DNA of 64,000 bases, taken from Chaetoderma sp. LZ-2023a. Lineage: Eukaryota; Mollusca; Caudofoveata; Chaetodermatida; Chaetodermatidae. Below are positions 43,663-54,247 of the stretch, piece by piece. Below the pieces are notes generated by a model, which worked only from the letters and a program-made list of their open reading frames with translations, was not told the origin of the DNA and ran no database searches. Positions within the stretch are counted from its first letter, which is position 1. Every line of letters starts with the position of its first letter. The position numbers and the translations under genes are program-made. The DNA lies in the NCBI GenBank assembly GCA_034401795.1, contig CM067366.1, positions 85,474,964 through 85,538,963 of the forward strand, read 5' to 3'.

Positions 43663-44101
43663 CGAAGTTAATTAACCATCTCTTAAGGCCTTAAGACATC
43701 GATAATTAACTCGTTGTGCACTATCAACAACTAAACCACACTATACCAGGGCTATCAATTAGCAATACACTCACATACCAACCTAAAACGATGATCACTA
43801 ACGCTATAAAACAATCAAAATGAATCAGAAATAAAATAAAATAAACATGAAACAATTAAACCGACTCATAAACAAAACGAACATTGTGAAACAATATATC
43901 AACCATAATCCTACATAATAATCATTACAGGTCATGAACAATTCCTAATCATTATAATATAGCAATACTAAACTATGGCATAACACTAACGTCAGGGTTA
44001 TATGTAATATGATGAAGAATCCACGTACTCCCTCTCAATGTAAGGAACTGTGAATCCATAAAAGTACAATCAAATAAATATGGCACTATAATGAGTTAGT
44101 G

Positions 44102-45190
44102 CTATAGTGACAAATCCTCATACGAAACATGAATGTTAGGACTGTCAATCACCACGTCTATCCAGTCGTCAGCAGTCGGGGCGATCTCAGTCCTGGTAAC
44201 AGCGTTAGGCGACGACCCGGCTGACATCCTCAGCGGCTCCGGTAGGGCTGCAGGTCTCCGGGGCCTTAGAGGGTGAATAGTCCGTGGCGCACTTCTCTGG
44301 GCCACATGTGGCTTGCATTTAATCCATAACCACACACGAGTAAATACACCGCACTTCCACATAATTACCACAATGACGATCACTACAACGAAGGAGCCGG
44401 TCTGGGTCGACCGCAGATAAAGGTGCTAGCGGCACATACTTAGACTTATGCAAATGGTCTCACTTTTGCATACGTAACTGATTAATTATCATTGATTGGT
44501 TTAGTACCCCGGCCACATCCAACCGTGGCGTATCAATGGCCAGACTAATTCGAGTGTAAGTCCTACTATAAGACTGTACTGGCTCAAATCGCCAACCCTT
44601 GCCACTATAATCACATTCTCCAGACATTAAAGCAGACACACCATTCCTCCCTACACACCGGTCCGTTAGTCGTCCGCCGCAGTGTACCTCGACAGTTTCC
44701 CCGAACGTTTGCAAAACCACGCCTATCTTCTTATTGGCAAATACTCTACTAGATGTTTCGTTGGACTCAGTCAGTCTAATATTACAGGTACTATCCGTGG
44801 TATTCGTTAGCAGACTAACTATACACGGCACGTGGGTCTTTCGACCCCTAGATGCCCGTGCATACCTCAGGGTTACCACCAGGACATTCTGACCCGGTCA
44901 CATACTATCCGATCTTGATGAGAAATACAGCGATTAATAAAGCTTCTCAACAACAGTACGCGAACCCAATGCACTATGTTTAATCCATACCCGGACAGCA
45001 ATGCCTTGCTGATCTCGGCCAAGAGTATAACTCTTCCGGCATTAATTTTGTCATCCTTCAACATGACCCGCATACTCCTCATAATCAGCGTACGCATCAT
45101 GTCCTTATCCGCGCTACACAGCCTATCAATGTTGGCTATCATGGCGCATGCGGCCCGTGCGGCCTCTGCAGATATGGCTGCTATTGACAT
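44102..45190 (-). CDS. Env-like region (three short frames)
   Basis: Downstream of pol, three frames follow: 44873-45190 (105 aa, Ala-rich then basic), 44460-44879 (139 aa, with several cysteines), and 44102-44383 (93 aa). The last opens with a strongly hydrophobic segment (VIVIVVIMWKCGVF) fit for a C-terminal membrane anchor, then a basic, Pro-rich tail. Position after integrase, cysteines and a C-terminal anchor suggest an envelope-like glycoprotein as in errantivirus-type gypsy elements. No fusion peptide or furin site could be asserted. Frames are disjoint, so either splicing or mutation separates them. Alternatively it is unrelated 3' sequence. Confidence 0.4.
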
Positions 45191-45345
45191 GGTGTTGGTT
45201 AGATACGCTACTATTCTGAACGGACTATACGATACTATATCACTGCGAAGGCTATTGGTACGATACTACCATACATAATTGTAATGTATACATGATGCTA
45301 GATTTAGGCTATGTTACTAGTACCGTGATAAGTCAGAGAGTAAAA

Positions 45346-48042
45346 TTATCTCTGGCCACGTCGCCTTATAACCGCTTCGATACGACCGATGAAATCATCA
45401 TATCGAGCACGGCCAAACGCGCCAATCCTGAGTCTCTTAGGGTCCGAGTAGACATCCTGAGCGAGACTGCGCTTGCGCAGAAAGTAGGGATGAGATGGAA
45501 GCGTTTCCATTGGCTCATTGGCAGGCTCGGGTACATCCTCCGAGATGTCCATCATTACAGTACGAGGAGTCACTTGGGTTTCCATTGGTGACTCATGGTT
45601 TCGAATCTGACTCGTACGAGGCTGATCTATATCTATATCAACCCCCTTACCACCCTTGCGCACCCTTGGCTCTTCATCAGAAGCTGGTCGCTTCCTACGA
45701 GCTCGCTTACTTGATGTCGCATCGGAGTCGTTTACCGGCAAAGGTTTGGACTCGGGTACTATCACTCGAGGGTGATGGCTAGCTTTCGTACCTTTAGCAG
45801 GGTTACGAATAGGGCGTGGTCGGACCCTGTCCCAACACATTTCTGAGTCCACTACACGTATCTTGGATATATTAAGTACGCGCACTTTCCCAGATCTCTG
45901 ATGTCGGACATGAGCTACAGGACCGTTGATCTTAAAGATCTCGTACTCAGGGTCACTGCGAGAGGTCAATTTCATCCTCTCCTCAGCTTTTACGACCACT
46001 GAATCGCCCACCTTGAATTCACGAGCGTTTGCACGCTTGTTAATTTGTTCTCGGTGAACTTCTCGAGACTTAGCCGTTTCTCCACGAGCGCGCAGCAAGG
46101 CATTATTAAGACATGTAAGTCTTTCGCCAAGATCCTGCGTGGCATCCAGTGGGACGGTTAACGGAAGTCTTGCCCGACGACCATACGTCAGATAAAATGG
46201 CGTATATCCAGTCGTGGAGTGACGGGAGCTGCGGTATGCTGTTAAAGCCACGCCCAATTCGTCCTCCCATGCACGAGATTCATTATTCACACCTTTCTGG
46301 ATTAGCTCCTTGAGCGTACGATTGAACCTCTCGGTACGTCCATTCGTTTGCGAATGGTATGGACTCGATCTTCTATGATCGATACCGTGTTCCTTAAATC
46401 GTTCTTCCAGACTATTCGAACAAAACTCTTTACCCTGATCTGTTATTAAGATTTCAGGGACACCATGACGAGCTACATACTCATTAAAGAACTTGTCTTC
46501 CACATTCTGAGATGTCTTGGCAGCAATTGTGTATGCTTCTGCCCATGCAGAACAGTGATCAATTATCGTCATGATATACACATTACCTCTGCTTGACTCT
46601 AACAGTGGACCGATCAAATCCATACCAATTATCTGACTCGGATAATTAGCCATGGGCATCTCACTGTATTGAGGTCGTGTAGTGACGGGTCGGTTGACCT
46701 GGCACGTTGTACACGTTTCAAGCATACGAACCACATCTTTCCTTAAAGACGTCCACACAAAAGAATCCCTTACCATACCGATGGTCTTTTTCAGACCTTG
46801 GTGACCGGCTCTCTCATGAGCCTTCCGGAGCACTTTCTCACGGAACAGGGTAGGTAATACGATTCTGGGGTATTCAGCGTCCAACGCTGAAGGTGTCACC
46901 AGGGAATGCACAATACCGTTTTTGACCATATACTCCTCCGGTGTGTTCTTGAACAACTCCGGGTATTCCTTGGTCTGCTCGGTACGCAATTCGTCGTAGG
47001 GTATGTCATAAACCTCTAGAGGGACATGCGGTAACACACCTTCGTCTACCTCAGGTATGACATAATCTCCCGTGTCTAACGTGGCGACTTCCACAGGACG
47101 ACGTAATCTGGACAACATGTCCGCTCGAATATTCTTCGAGCCCTGGATGTACTCAATCTTACATCCGTACTCAGCAATCAGAACTGCCCAGCGCTGCACC
47201 TTCGTGTTCTTCACTTCACCCACAAACAAACTCTTGAGGGGTTTGTGGTCGGTGTACACGGTAAACTGCGCACCAAATAGATATGGGCGGAGCTTCTTCA
47301 ACGCATAGATCACAGCGTAAGCCTCCTTCTCTATTACGGGCCAATTAAGCTGACTACCTTTAAGAGTAGAGCTTACATATTGAATTACCCGCTCTATACC
47401 CTTAGCATCGTCTTGTACCAGTATAGCACCAATAGCATAACTAGACGTGTCAGTGTATAACTTATAAGGGGCGTTTAAATTTGGATATGTGAGAACCGTC
47501 TCACTACACAACAAGTTCTGTAATTTCTTGAATGCTTGCTGTTCATCCTTACCCCACTCAAAACGCTTATATTTCTTTGTTAACTCTATTAAAGGCTTGG
47601 CAATTTCGGCATAGCCTTGCACACAGGATCTGTAATAAAGGAAACTTCTTACTTCACCCACATCACGTGGTGGTGACATTTCCCTAACGACCTTGACCTT
47701 CTGAGCCTGAGGAGCTACTCCTTGTGCAGAAATGCGATATCCTAACAAGTCCACAGACTTACTGGCGAAATCACACTTCTTTTTCTTAACTTGTAAGTTA
47801 TACTCTCCAATCTTGCGCATGACCTTACGCAAATGATGTGCATGTTCTGTCGGATTTCGTGAATATACGACTATATCGTCGACAAAAACGTGCACATATT
47901 TTCCTACAAATTCCCGGAAAATGTCATTCATCGCCCTTTGAAATACGGCACCTGAGTTGCAAAACCCGAATGGCATACGAATCCATTCGTACAAAGCTTC
48001 GCTGCAGACGAACGCCGTCTTCTCTATGTCTTGGCTGGCCAT
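45346..48042 (-). CDS. pol: Gypsy pol, part 2: RT palm, RNase H, integrase
   Basis: An 898-aa frame in the same phase as the upstream protease/RT frame. It holds the RT active site FVDDIVVYS (residues about 53-61), the RNase H segment with YTDTSSYAIGAILVQDD and TDHKPLKSLF, the integrase HHCC zinc domain (HERAGHQG...CTTCQVNR), the catalytic core DLIGPL, ITDQGKEFCS and the glutamate in TNGRTERFNRTLKELI, then a GPY/F-like INGPVAHVRHQRSGKVR module. A 200-residue basic, Pro/Ser-rich tail ends the protein. All catalytic residues are present. It is separated from part 1 by a single TAG codon. Confidence 0.93.
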   Translation of the reverse strand: MASQDIEKTAFVCSEALYEWIRMPFGFCNSGAVFQRAMNDIFREFVGKYVHVFVDDIVVYSRNPTEHAHHLRKVMRKIGEYNLQVKKKKCDFASKSVDLLGYRISAQGVAPQAQKVKVVREMSPPRDVGEVRSFLYYRSCVQGYAEIAKPLIELTKKYKRFEWGKDEQQAFKKLQNLLCSETVLTYPNLNAPYKLYTDTSSYAIGAILVQDDAKGIERVIQYVSSTLKGSQLNWPVIEKEAYAVIYALKKLRPYLFGAQFTVYTDHKPLKSLFVGEVKNTKVQRWAVLIAEYGCKIEYIQGSKNIRADMLSRLRRPVEVATLDTGDYVIPEVDEGVLPHVPLEVYDIPYDELRTEQTKEYPELFKNTPEEYMVKNGIVHSLVTPSALDAEYPRIVLPTLFREKVLRKAHERAGHQGLKKTIGMVRDSFVWTSLRKDVVRMLETCTTCQVNRPVTTRPQYSEMPMANYPSQIIGMDLIGPLLESSRGNVYIMTIIDHCSAWAEAYTIAAKTSQNVEDKFFNEYVARHGVPEILITDQGKEFCSNSLEERFKEHGIDHRRSSPYHSQTNGRTERFNRTLKELIQKGVNNESRAWEDELGVALTAYRSSRHSTTGYTPFYLTYGRRARLPLTVPLDATQDLGERLTCLNNALLRARGETAKSREVHREQINKRANAREFKVGDSVVVKAEERMKLTSRSDPEYEIFKINGPVAHVRHQRSGKVRVLNISKIRVVDSEMCWDRVRPRPIRNPAKGTKASHHPRVIVPESKPLPVNDSDATSSKRARRKRPASDEEPRVRKGGKGVDIDIDQPRTSQIRNHESPMETQVTPRTVMMDISEDVPEPANEPMETLPSHPYFLRKRSLAQDVYSDPKRLRIGAFGRARYDDFIGRIEAVIRRRGQR

Positions 48043-48048
48043 CGGTAT

Positions 48049-48897
48049 CTACCAATATCCAGACTTCAAGTCCATAGTAGAAAATATTGTTGCGCCTCGC
48101 ATCGAATCAAAAATATCAGAGATATTCGGTAGCGGGTAACTGTCCTTACGGCATACCGAATTCAATTTCCTATAGTCAATACAAAACCGTGTGTCACCGT
48201 CCTTCTTAGGAACCAAAGTAATGTGCGACGCCCACGGGGATGACGATGGTCTTATGACGCCCGCATCAAGCATTTCTTTTACTTGGTTCTTAACCACATA
48301 TTGCTTGGTTAGCGGTAGACGGTAGGCCTTCTGCCTTATAGGATAAGCATTTCCTGTTGGTACCGTACATTTCACTTTGGGGACCAATCCTAAAGTGTTT
48401 GGACGAGCCGTATCAAAGATATCCGCAAAGTCATCTATGACTTTGTCGATATCTTTATATCCGGTCGTTTCTTTACAACTAGCATATACATATTTCGCCT
48501 GTTCCCTATAGGGATACCTAAAGGGATATACCTGACCAAACCATACTACTTCTTTGGTCCGATAGTCAATCTTTGCATTTCCCAAGTGCAAAGCATCCGC
48601 TCCAATCAAACATTCATGCCTCATACTCGCCACTACCGTACTTGGAATAGGCCGGGCATTTTCAAATTTGATTTGGGTTTCTCCCAAAAGTTCTATTGGG
48701 GCACCATTTACAGCTAAGAGCGTTCTTGCTCTTTTTAATGGCCTAGCATCTAACATGCTACGCCAAATATCCTTTCGAATTAAGGATGTGCTAGCACCCG
48801 TATCTATCAAAGCATGCAGGTACTCACCCTTATTCACAAGACCATTTCTTTCTAATCTCAGACGGATCAGAAACCGCTCGGTCGGTGGCCTCACCAA
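48049..48897 (-). CDS. pol: Gypsy pol, part 1: protease and RT fingers, ending at an in-frame amber codon
   Basis: A 282-aa frame. Retropepsin active site is LIDTGASTSLI (residues about 30-40). From about 197 the RT begins: AGVIRPSSSPWASHITLVPK, CIDYRKLN and STMDLKSGYW (RT motif A). It ends at TAG (48051-48049) exactly where gypsy elements normally have glutamine in GYWQI; the same phase reopens at once. A single C-to-T change would explain this. It overlaps the end of the gag frame by 7 nt in the -1 phase, so pol would normally be made by frameshifting. Confidence 0.9.
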   Translation of the reverse strand: MVRPPTERFLIRLRLERNGLVNKGEYLHALIDTGASTSLIRKDIWRSMLDARPLKRARTLLAVNGAPIELLGETQIKFENARPIPSTVVASMRHECLIGADALHLGNAKIDYRTKEVVWFGQVYPFRYPYREQAKYVYASCKETTGYKDIDKVIDDFADIFDTARPNTLGLVPKVKCTVPTGNAYPIRQKAYRLPLTKQYVVKNQVKEMLDAGVIRPSSSPWASHITLVPKKDGDTRFCIDYRKLNSVCRKDSYPLPNISDIFDSMRGATIFSTMDLKSGYW

Positions 48898-49934
48898 CGG
48901 TTTCCTCCGTCGCCATTTACCGGACTCCTTCGTCTGCTAACTACTTCCGCGTAGGAACTCTGCTGGCCAGATGCACCGTCCATGCCGTATGAATACCGGC
49001 CGTAGGCATCTGTCCCTTCGCCGGTCAAGACGAATCCCTCCGGATCCTCGTACTCGTCACGATCTCGCATCCCGTTAGCAATGTCTCTTCTTACATTTCG
49101 GGAACACGAACGGGGTGTGGTTGATTGTTGACCACCCACTTCGTCAATGTCCATGTCCATGTCCATGGCTACATCCTCGGTCCGGGGACGCTTGGTCGCG
49201 CGTTGATGTATCGGGCTTGAGCGTGGCATCTGCATGGGACCAGTGGTGGGACAATCACGGATAAAATGTCCGTCCCTCCCACATCCGAAACAAGTTACTG
49301 TATTAGGGTTGCCTTTCCGTTTGGCATATGTGTAACAATCTTGGGCGACATGCCCCTCCTTACCACAGTTGAAACATGTCATCGGTGGTCGCTGTCCTCG
49401 GGGTCGTGGTCGTGGCACGGTTTGCGCACGTGTTCTCCCTTGAGGAGGCTGTATGGGCTGCGGGCAGTCACTCTTGTAGTGGCCGGTTCGCCCGCAATTA
49501 AAACATGTTACTTCTCGTTTCACACTACGTCGTGGTTCTGAACTTCTGGCGTTAACTTGGCAGTCCCGGGCCATGTGTCCGGTATTACCGCATTTGAAGC
49601 ATTTGACGGGAGGACGCTGTACTTTCTGTTGTTTAGCATTTCTGGCTGGTGGCGTTTTCCGTGCTGCTGCTTGTCGCGGCGCCTTGGCTTCCTCTTTTAA
49701 CTCACCTATGATGCCGCATAATTTTTCGATCATGCGATTTTGTTGCGCCATCTGCCTTTTCAACGCGTTTACCACTTGCCAGATCCCTTTTTCTTCTTCC
49801 GGTTCTAACGCCTCGATCTCCATGTTCTCCTCTTGCCGTCCGCTGATCTTCATCGCTTTCAATAGGTCATTGCAGACCTCTTCTTCTTCTGCAATTTCGA
49901 TCGCTCTGTTCAGGGTAGCTGCCTTCTTTCGCAC
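48891..49934 (-). CDS. gag: Gypsy gag, C-terminal part with four CCHC zinc knuckles
   Basis: A 347-aa frame. After a coiled-coil-like segment (residues about 10-85) come four retroviral zinc knuckles of the form C-x2-C-x4-H-x4-C: CFKCGNTGHMARDC, CFNCGRTGHYKSDC, CFNCGKEGHVAQDC and CFGCGRDGHFIRDC. Four knuckles is more than the one or two usual in retroviruses. It packages the element RNA. The frame differs from the capsid part upstream, so gag is broken here. Confidence 0.9.
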   Translation of the reverse strand: MRKKAATLNRAIEIAEEEEVCNDLLKAMKISGRQEENMEIEALEPEEEKGIWQVVNALKRQMAQQNRMIEKLCGIIGELKEEAKAPRQAAARKTPPARNAKQQKVQRPPVKCFKCGNTGHMARDCQVNARSSEPRRSVKREVTCFNCGRTGHYKSDCPQPIQPPQGRTRAQTVPRPRPRGQRPPMTCFNCGKEGHVAQDCYTYAKRKGNPNTVTCFGCGRDGHFIRDCPTTGPMQMPRSSPIHQRATKRPRTEDVAMDMDMDIDEVGGQQSTTPRSCSRNVRRDIANGMRDRDEYEDPEGFVLTGEGTDAYGRYSYGMDGASGQQSSYAEVVSRRRSPVNGDGGNRW

Positions 49935-49945
49935 TATTCTTCTGC

Positions 49946-50482
49946 TTAGTCCTTGGTCGCTAGCTCGCGGTACCTCCGGTTGAAGGTAATGATTGTTTCG
50001 CTTCGCCGCTGGCGGACCCCGTCCAAATCATACTTAACCCTTTCGTCCTCATTGGCTGAAATAAAGTTGAGGGTTATATACTCTCTTAGGTCCTCAAAGG
50101 TCACATCCTCTCTGACCTTGCCTACCAAGTAGCCATCTATGGCTCGCGCCAACTGTCCTCGGGCAGCTCGTGTTATTATATAGGCGGGTACCCCACCTAG
50201 TCTACCCTCGTTAGCTACCCATGCCCGACTGGTTTCATCCAGGAAAGTTCGCACTTGTTCGGGTATTAACCCATCGCACGGCTGGATTCGTTGTATTGTT
50301 TCTCGGATCTCTTGGCGGTAGACCCGCTCTGTTTCCCTCCGGTTGCTGCTATCGACGATTGTGCCTGCCATGGCAGATCCCATAACTTGCATCGCCGCTA
50401 CCGTCTCGGGTCGTAATTCTTGACGGACGGGTATATCCTGTGAGGGCAGTCCTGGTTCGGTTGGTCTATGGGGAGAAGCCAT
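49946..50482 (-). CDS. gag: Gypsy gag, N-terminal capsid part
   Basis: A 178-aa frame beginning MASPHRPTEPG and ending near NRRYRELATKD. The helical region around ISANEDERVKYDLDGVRQ is capsid-like for Ty3/gypsy. It ends 12 bp before the next gag frame, which is in another phase, consistent with a frameshift mutation. Confidence 0.8.
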   Translation of the reverse strand: MASPHRPTEPGLPSQDIPVRQELRPETVAAMQVMGSAMAGTIVDSSNRRETERVYRQEIRETIQRIQPCDGLIPEQVRTFLDETSRAWVANEGRLGGVPAYIITRAARGQLARAIDGYLVGKVREDVTFEDLREYITLNFISANEDERVKYDLDGVRQRRSETIITFNRRYRELATKD

Positions 50483-50772
50483 GTTTAAGCGGCCTAATGG
50501 TAGTATAGGCAGATTATTGCTTTTTGTAACCTGGGTTGTTCAGGGCAGGTAACGTCAGTAGTTATCTTTACCAATGAGTTTTCGCGATACTCGCGGTGCT
50601 GGACCACCTTGGTGCTGGACCACCTTGGTGCTCTCCGCCTGTCTCGCGGCCGTTATGAATACTTGAAGGTGGTCGGCCACGTCTTTCAAAACTTGCTGGG
50701 TCGGGTTGTCTACTTGGGCTTGGGCCATACGTCTTACTACTTACAGTTTTTGTGTGTCCTTATATACTCCTA
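50483..50772 (-). other. Gypsy leader between PBS and gag
   Basis: Non-coding leader of about 290 bp, with a direct duplication GGTGCTGGACCACCTT at 50598-50630. Confidence 0.5.
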
Positions 50773-50789
50773 TCCTGGCAGGCTCGCCA
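50773..50789 (-). promoter_or_regulatory. Primer binding site of the gypsy element
   Basis: One base after the 5' LTR the minus strand reads TGGCGAGCCTGCCAGGA. The plus strand TCCTGGCAGGCTCGCCA has the CCA end and looks like a tRNA 3' terminus. The tRNA identity is not assigned. Confidence 0.7.
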
Positions 50790-50790
50790 C

Positions 50791-52460
50791 TGAAGATTTT
50801 CGGTCTTATCTTCTTCTTATCGAAACGTCACTAACTACTATCACCGATAACCGGAGAAGACTTATGATGGTAGGTTGCTGCGACAACCTATCTACTCCGA
50901 ATATCGGGGATGCGATTACTGGGCTCGCCTCTTCTGATGGTGATGAAGATATTTCTATCAGTAATCTGGGCCTATCTGACCTTCGAAGATGTTCAGGTAA
51001 GGCAAGGAGCGTGTTCCTTGCTTCTGGAGTCAAACACAACTACGACTATCTACTTATGTTATTACGGTTATTTATTGACTATTATACTTATAACAATGTC
51101 GACTTTTACTGTCGAAAAATAAAGGCTAAACTGTGAATATATCTCTGAATAATTGCTAGATGGATTACTCCCAGCTCTACTGATCTGATATCCAATCTAA
51201 TGTTATACTATGTGACTACTCAAATTCTATTACACGCTACTGCTATAATACGAGATAATGCTTCCTGCGAACTCACAGAGGTAGACTCTTACCTACATGA
51301 ATCAATGATGGTAAAAGATTAAAGATTTAAGAGACAAAGTGCCTCTTATATACAATTTACATTTTACTAACTTCTATACATATTACGATATTTATATCTA
51401 TATATATCGTAATACATAGCTCCTGTTTCTTTCATCCTTCTAGGTAGCTATATCCACAGCTTGATTGGTCCATACACTCTTGTCCCCAAATCAACATCTG
51501 CTTATCTCTTCCTGGAAGTTCGTACCTATTCCTGTTGGTCGTTCTGACCAATCCCTGTTCGCCTATCTCTCGATTTCACTCTGAAACTTAGTTCTTTTTG
51601 TTTCTCTGCCACAGAGTCTGACTCGATGCTCATTGATTATGACGTCATCCCGACTAATCAAACTCTGGGCTTCTCTTCTATGGAGATAACCTAAAACAGG
51701 GTCAAAGTGGTGTTGGCTGGTTCTGATTTGATGCGATCTGTCAGCTAACTAACAACATTACGGAATGTGTTGTTGTTGCATGCCTCCCTTTGATAGACAT
51801 ATAGTTGATATACAAATTTCGATTGTGTTATTAATTCCTACAGGACGCTACAATGCCTCTGTCCTGTCCCTTGCCTATTGTGGATAAGCCTGTAGGAAAC
51901 GAACGTTAATAAGCACATGAGCTGTATGATCTCATTGCCAGCTGGTGTTGTTGTACTTGCTTAAGGGAGTCGGAATGCCGACCGTCAACAACTATATGTC
52001 AGTCTGTTTCCTATAATTCTCTCGATTCCCATCGATTCGTATCTATTCTTATCACTCTATTATTTACTAAACTAACGGCCTAAATGACTGCTGAATTTCA
52101 TAAAAGTGTATGCCGATCCCACAGCAACAACTTTTATCTTCAACTATTGACAGACACCATCAATTCAGAACCGTTGGTCTTATTTCAATCTATTCTAATT
52201 TCTAACTTAACCTGATGAATATACTACTATAGTTTCAATCTGGTTCCTGTTCCATTTCTGTTAAACTTATCCTATTTCCGCGAAACTGTATCCTACTAGC
52301 ACTGGTCAAAGTCAACCAGTGCATCCTACTACTACGTCTCTAATTGCTACTGCAAGCTCACCTGGTATTTTCAAATATGAGAATTTCACTGAGGTCTTAC
52401 TTGCAAATATAAGACGTCTACCGGGGTCATGACTTCCCATAAGACAATCCGATATCTACA
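50791..52460 (-). repeat. 5' LTR of the gypsy element
   Basis: 1,670 bp, near-identical to 41981-43649. It contains the same TATA-like hairpin at about 51386-51419. Confidence 0.95.
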
Positions 52461-52590
52461 ATATGGCACGTATCCTCATTACGTGTTTTAGCATCAGTTC
52501 CGAAGCATTTTACAATAATCTTAAAATAGCTTATTACAAGCCAGGTATATTACACATTGCCATTAAGTATCAGTCGTCCTTCCATATATA

Positions 52591-52614
52591 CACCTGTGCA
52601 AAAGTTAAGCACCA
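52591..52614. repeat. Left TIR of the Tc1-like transposon
   Basis: CACCTGTGCAAAAGTTAAGC followed by ACCA; matched in inverse at 54224-54247. Confidence 0.9.
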
Positions 52615-52912
52615 CGTTATTTTTACGCACATGCGAGGGTATATTCATGTGCTATGAAGAAAGCAATAACATAAACATTTATGTACCCATCCATCTTAGT
52701 GCAAGAGGTAATAATGCAACTAGAGGAATGCTGATTATGATGGTGGGGAAACACTGTATGTTTTTGTTTGAACTTGAAAACGAGGCCTGAATATGGTTAC
52801 GTTGACACAACTGACAACTATTGCCCTACAGTTGACACACGTGGCTAGATTGTCATTAATGGTGTCTGAAAACGAAGTTTAACATCTGTGCACGAGTTTG
52901 AGACTGTCATTA

Positions 52913-53938
52913 TTAATACCGGGTATATCCACCTTGTGCCTGGATGACGGCCTGGACACGACGTCTCATGCTGGTCACCAACCGACTGATACGCCATTGT
53001 GGTATTCGTTGCCATTTAAGATGGAGTGCGTCTGTTAATTCCTGTAGGTTCTGCACAGGAGGATCCCTCCTTCTCACCATGTTTCCCAGAATGTCCCAGA
53101 TATGCTCAATAGGGTTCATGTCAGGGCTCCTTGCTGGCCATGGTAGGGTTTCGATGGCATTCTGGCGGAGGTATTCATGCACAGCTCTAGCACGATGTGG
53201 TCGGGCGTTGTCATCCATGAATATAGGGTGGGTTCCAGGTGCATGATTTACAAAATGAGGGACCACAACTCTATCCAGTATGGAATCTTGATATCTTTGT
53301 CCATTTAGTGTTCCAGGTACAGTCAACAGATCCAGCTTACAATCAAATGAGATGCACCCCCATATCATAACGGAACCTCCACCAAATGGAACTTCTTCCA
53401 TGATGTTACGTTGGTCGTACGCCGTGCGTCTGGACCTCCATACACGAGTTCGACCATCTGTGGCATGAAGCAAGAACCGACTTTCATCGGACCAGTGTAC
53501 CCGTCTCCAGGATCTCATGTTCCAGTGTCTTCTTTCGTTGCACCACCTCAGACGCTCCTCTTTGTGGTGTGCAGTGAGGAGAGGACGTCTGACAGGTCTC
53601 CTAGCTTTCATGCCAGCAGCATACAGTCTCCTTTTGACGGTAGACATTGACACTCTATTGCGCGTTTCCCATTGCTGGCTGAGCACTCTGCTGTTGGTGA
53701 ATGGAGATCTCCTAACAAGGCGTACTAGGGCTCGATCATCACGGGCAGTAGTCTTCTTCGGTCTTCCAGATCTAGGCCTGTCCTTCACCTCGTTAGTTTG
53801 CCCATGTTTTGCAATCAAACGACTGATTACAGTATGGTTAATGTTCAGCTGTCTGCCAATCTCTCTGCATGACATACCAGTGGTATGCATGCCTATGATT
53901 TGCCATTTCACACGATCACTTAACCTTCGTCTTGCCAT
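52913..53938 (-). CDS. Tc1-like transposase, DD34E
   Basis: A 341-aa intact ORF, the usual length for Tc1 family transposases. Residues about 1-50 form the first helix-turn-helix (TGMSCREIGRQLNINHTVIS), a GRPKK motif lies at 58-62, and a second HTH at about 66-110. The catalytic triad is D151 (HWSDESRF), D243 (IFMDDNARPH) and E278 (DMNPIEHIWD), with 34 residues between the last two, hence DD34E. A glycine-rich GGGSVMIWGC box is at 187-196. It cuts and pastes the element into TA sites. No disabling change was seen, so the protein may be active. Confidence 0.97.
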   Translation of the reverse strand: MARRRLSDRVKWQIIGMHTTGMSCREIGRQLNINHTVISRLIAKHGQTNEVKDRPRSGRPKKTTARDDRALVRLVRRSPFTNSRVLSQQWETRNRVSMSTVKRRLYAAGMKARRPVRRPLLTAHHKEERLRWCNERRHWNMRSWRRVHWSDESRFLLHATDGRTRVWRSRRTAYDQRNIMEEVPFGGGSVMIWGCISFDCKLDLLTVPGTLNGQRYQDSILDRVVVPHFVNHAPGTHPIFMDDNARPHRARAVHEYLRQNAIETLPWPARSPDMNPIEHIWDILGNMVRRRDPPVQNLQELTDALHLKWQRIPQWRISRLVTSMRRRVQAVIQAQGGYTRY

Positions 53939-54223
53939 AGCGGTTCACAATCAAGAGCTAATTCTCTCTGTACAAAAAAACCACGGTCATGAACACAAAA
54001 TTCCTAATCTTGTCGCCTAAATCTGTATGTAATGTTCTACACCTCAAACTGGACTTTTACATAACTGAACACGTGTGCTGTTTCCCGCCATGCACGGACA
54101 TCAAGCGGCGTGAAGTCATGCATGCATGTGCATTTCGTACTTGGAATTATGTCAGCTAACGCGGGGACAAAAAGTATGGCAGCCTAGTTGTACCATCATG
54201 TTTCTACGTTCTATTGTTTTTGC

Positions 54224-54247
54224 TGGTGCTTAACTTTTGCACAGGTG
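54224..54247. repeat. Right TIR of the Tc1-like transposon
   Basis: TGGTGCTTAACTTTTGCACA then GGTG; inverse of 52591-52614. Confidence 0.9.

Larger units (their letters stand above)
41981..52460 (-). mobile_element. Ty3/gypsy LTR retrotransposon with env-like region
   Basis: Two 1.67-kb direct LTRs (TGAAGATT...ATCTACA) flank 7.1 kb of minus-strand coding sequence in the order gag, pro-RT-RH-IN, env-like. The flanks show a 4-bp ATAT duplication. RT-RNaseH-IN order defines Ty3/gypsy. About ten substitutions and one small indel separate the LTRs by eye, roughly 99% identity, so insertion is recent. Damage consists of a frame break within gag and an amber codon in RT, so this copy is not autonomous as it stands. 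Confidence 0.95.
52591..54247 (-). mobile_element. Complete Tc1-like transposon
   Basis: 1,657 bp bounded by inverted CACCTGTGCAAAAGTTAAGC on the left and GCTTAACTTTTGCACAGGTG on the right, each next to TA, the usual Tc1/mariner target duplication. It carries one intact transposase gene on the minus strand. Confidence 0.95.

Noticed and set aside
53517-54020. 167-aa plus-strand ORF opposite the Tc1 transposase
   Set aside because: Antisense shadow of the intact transposase gene.
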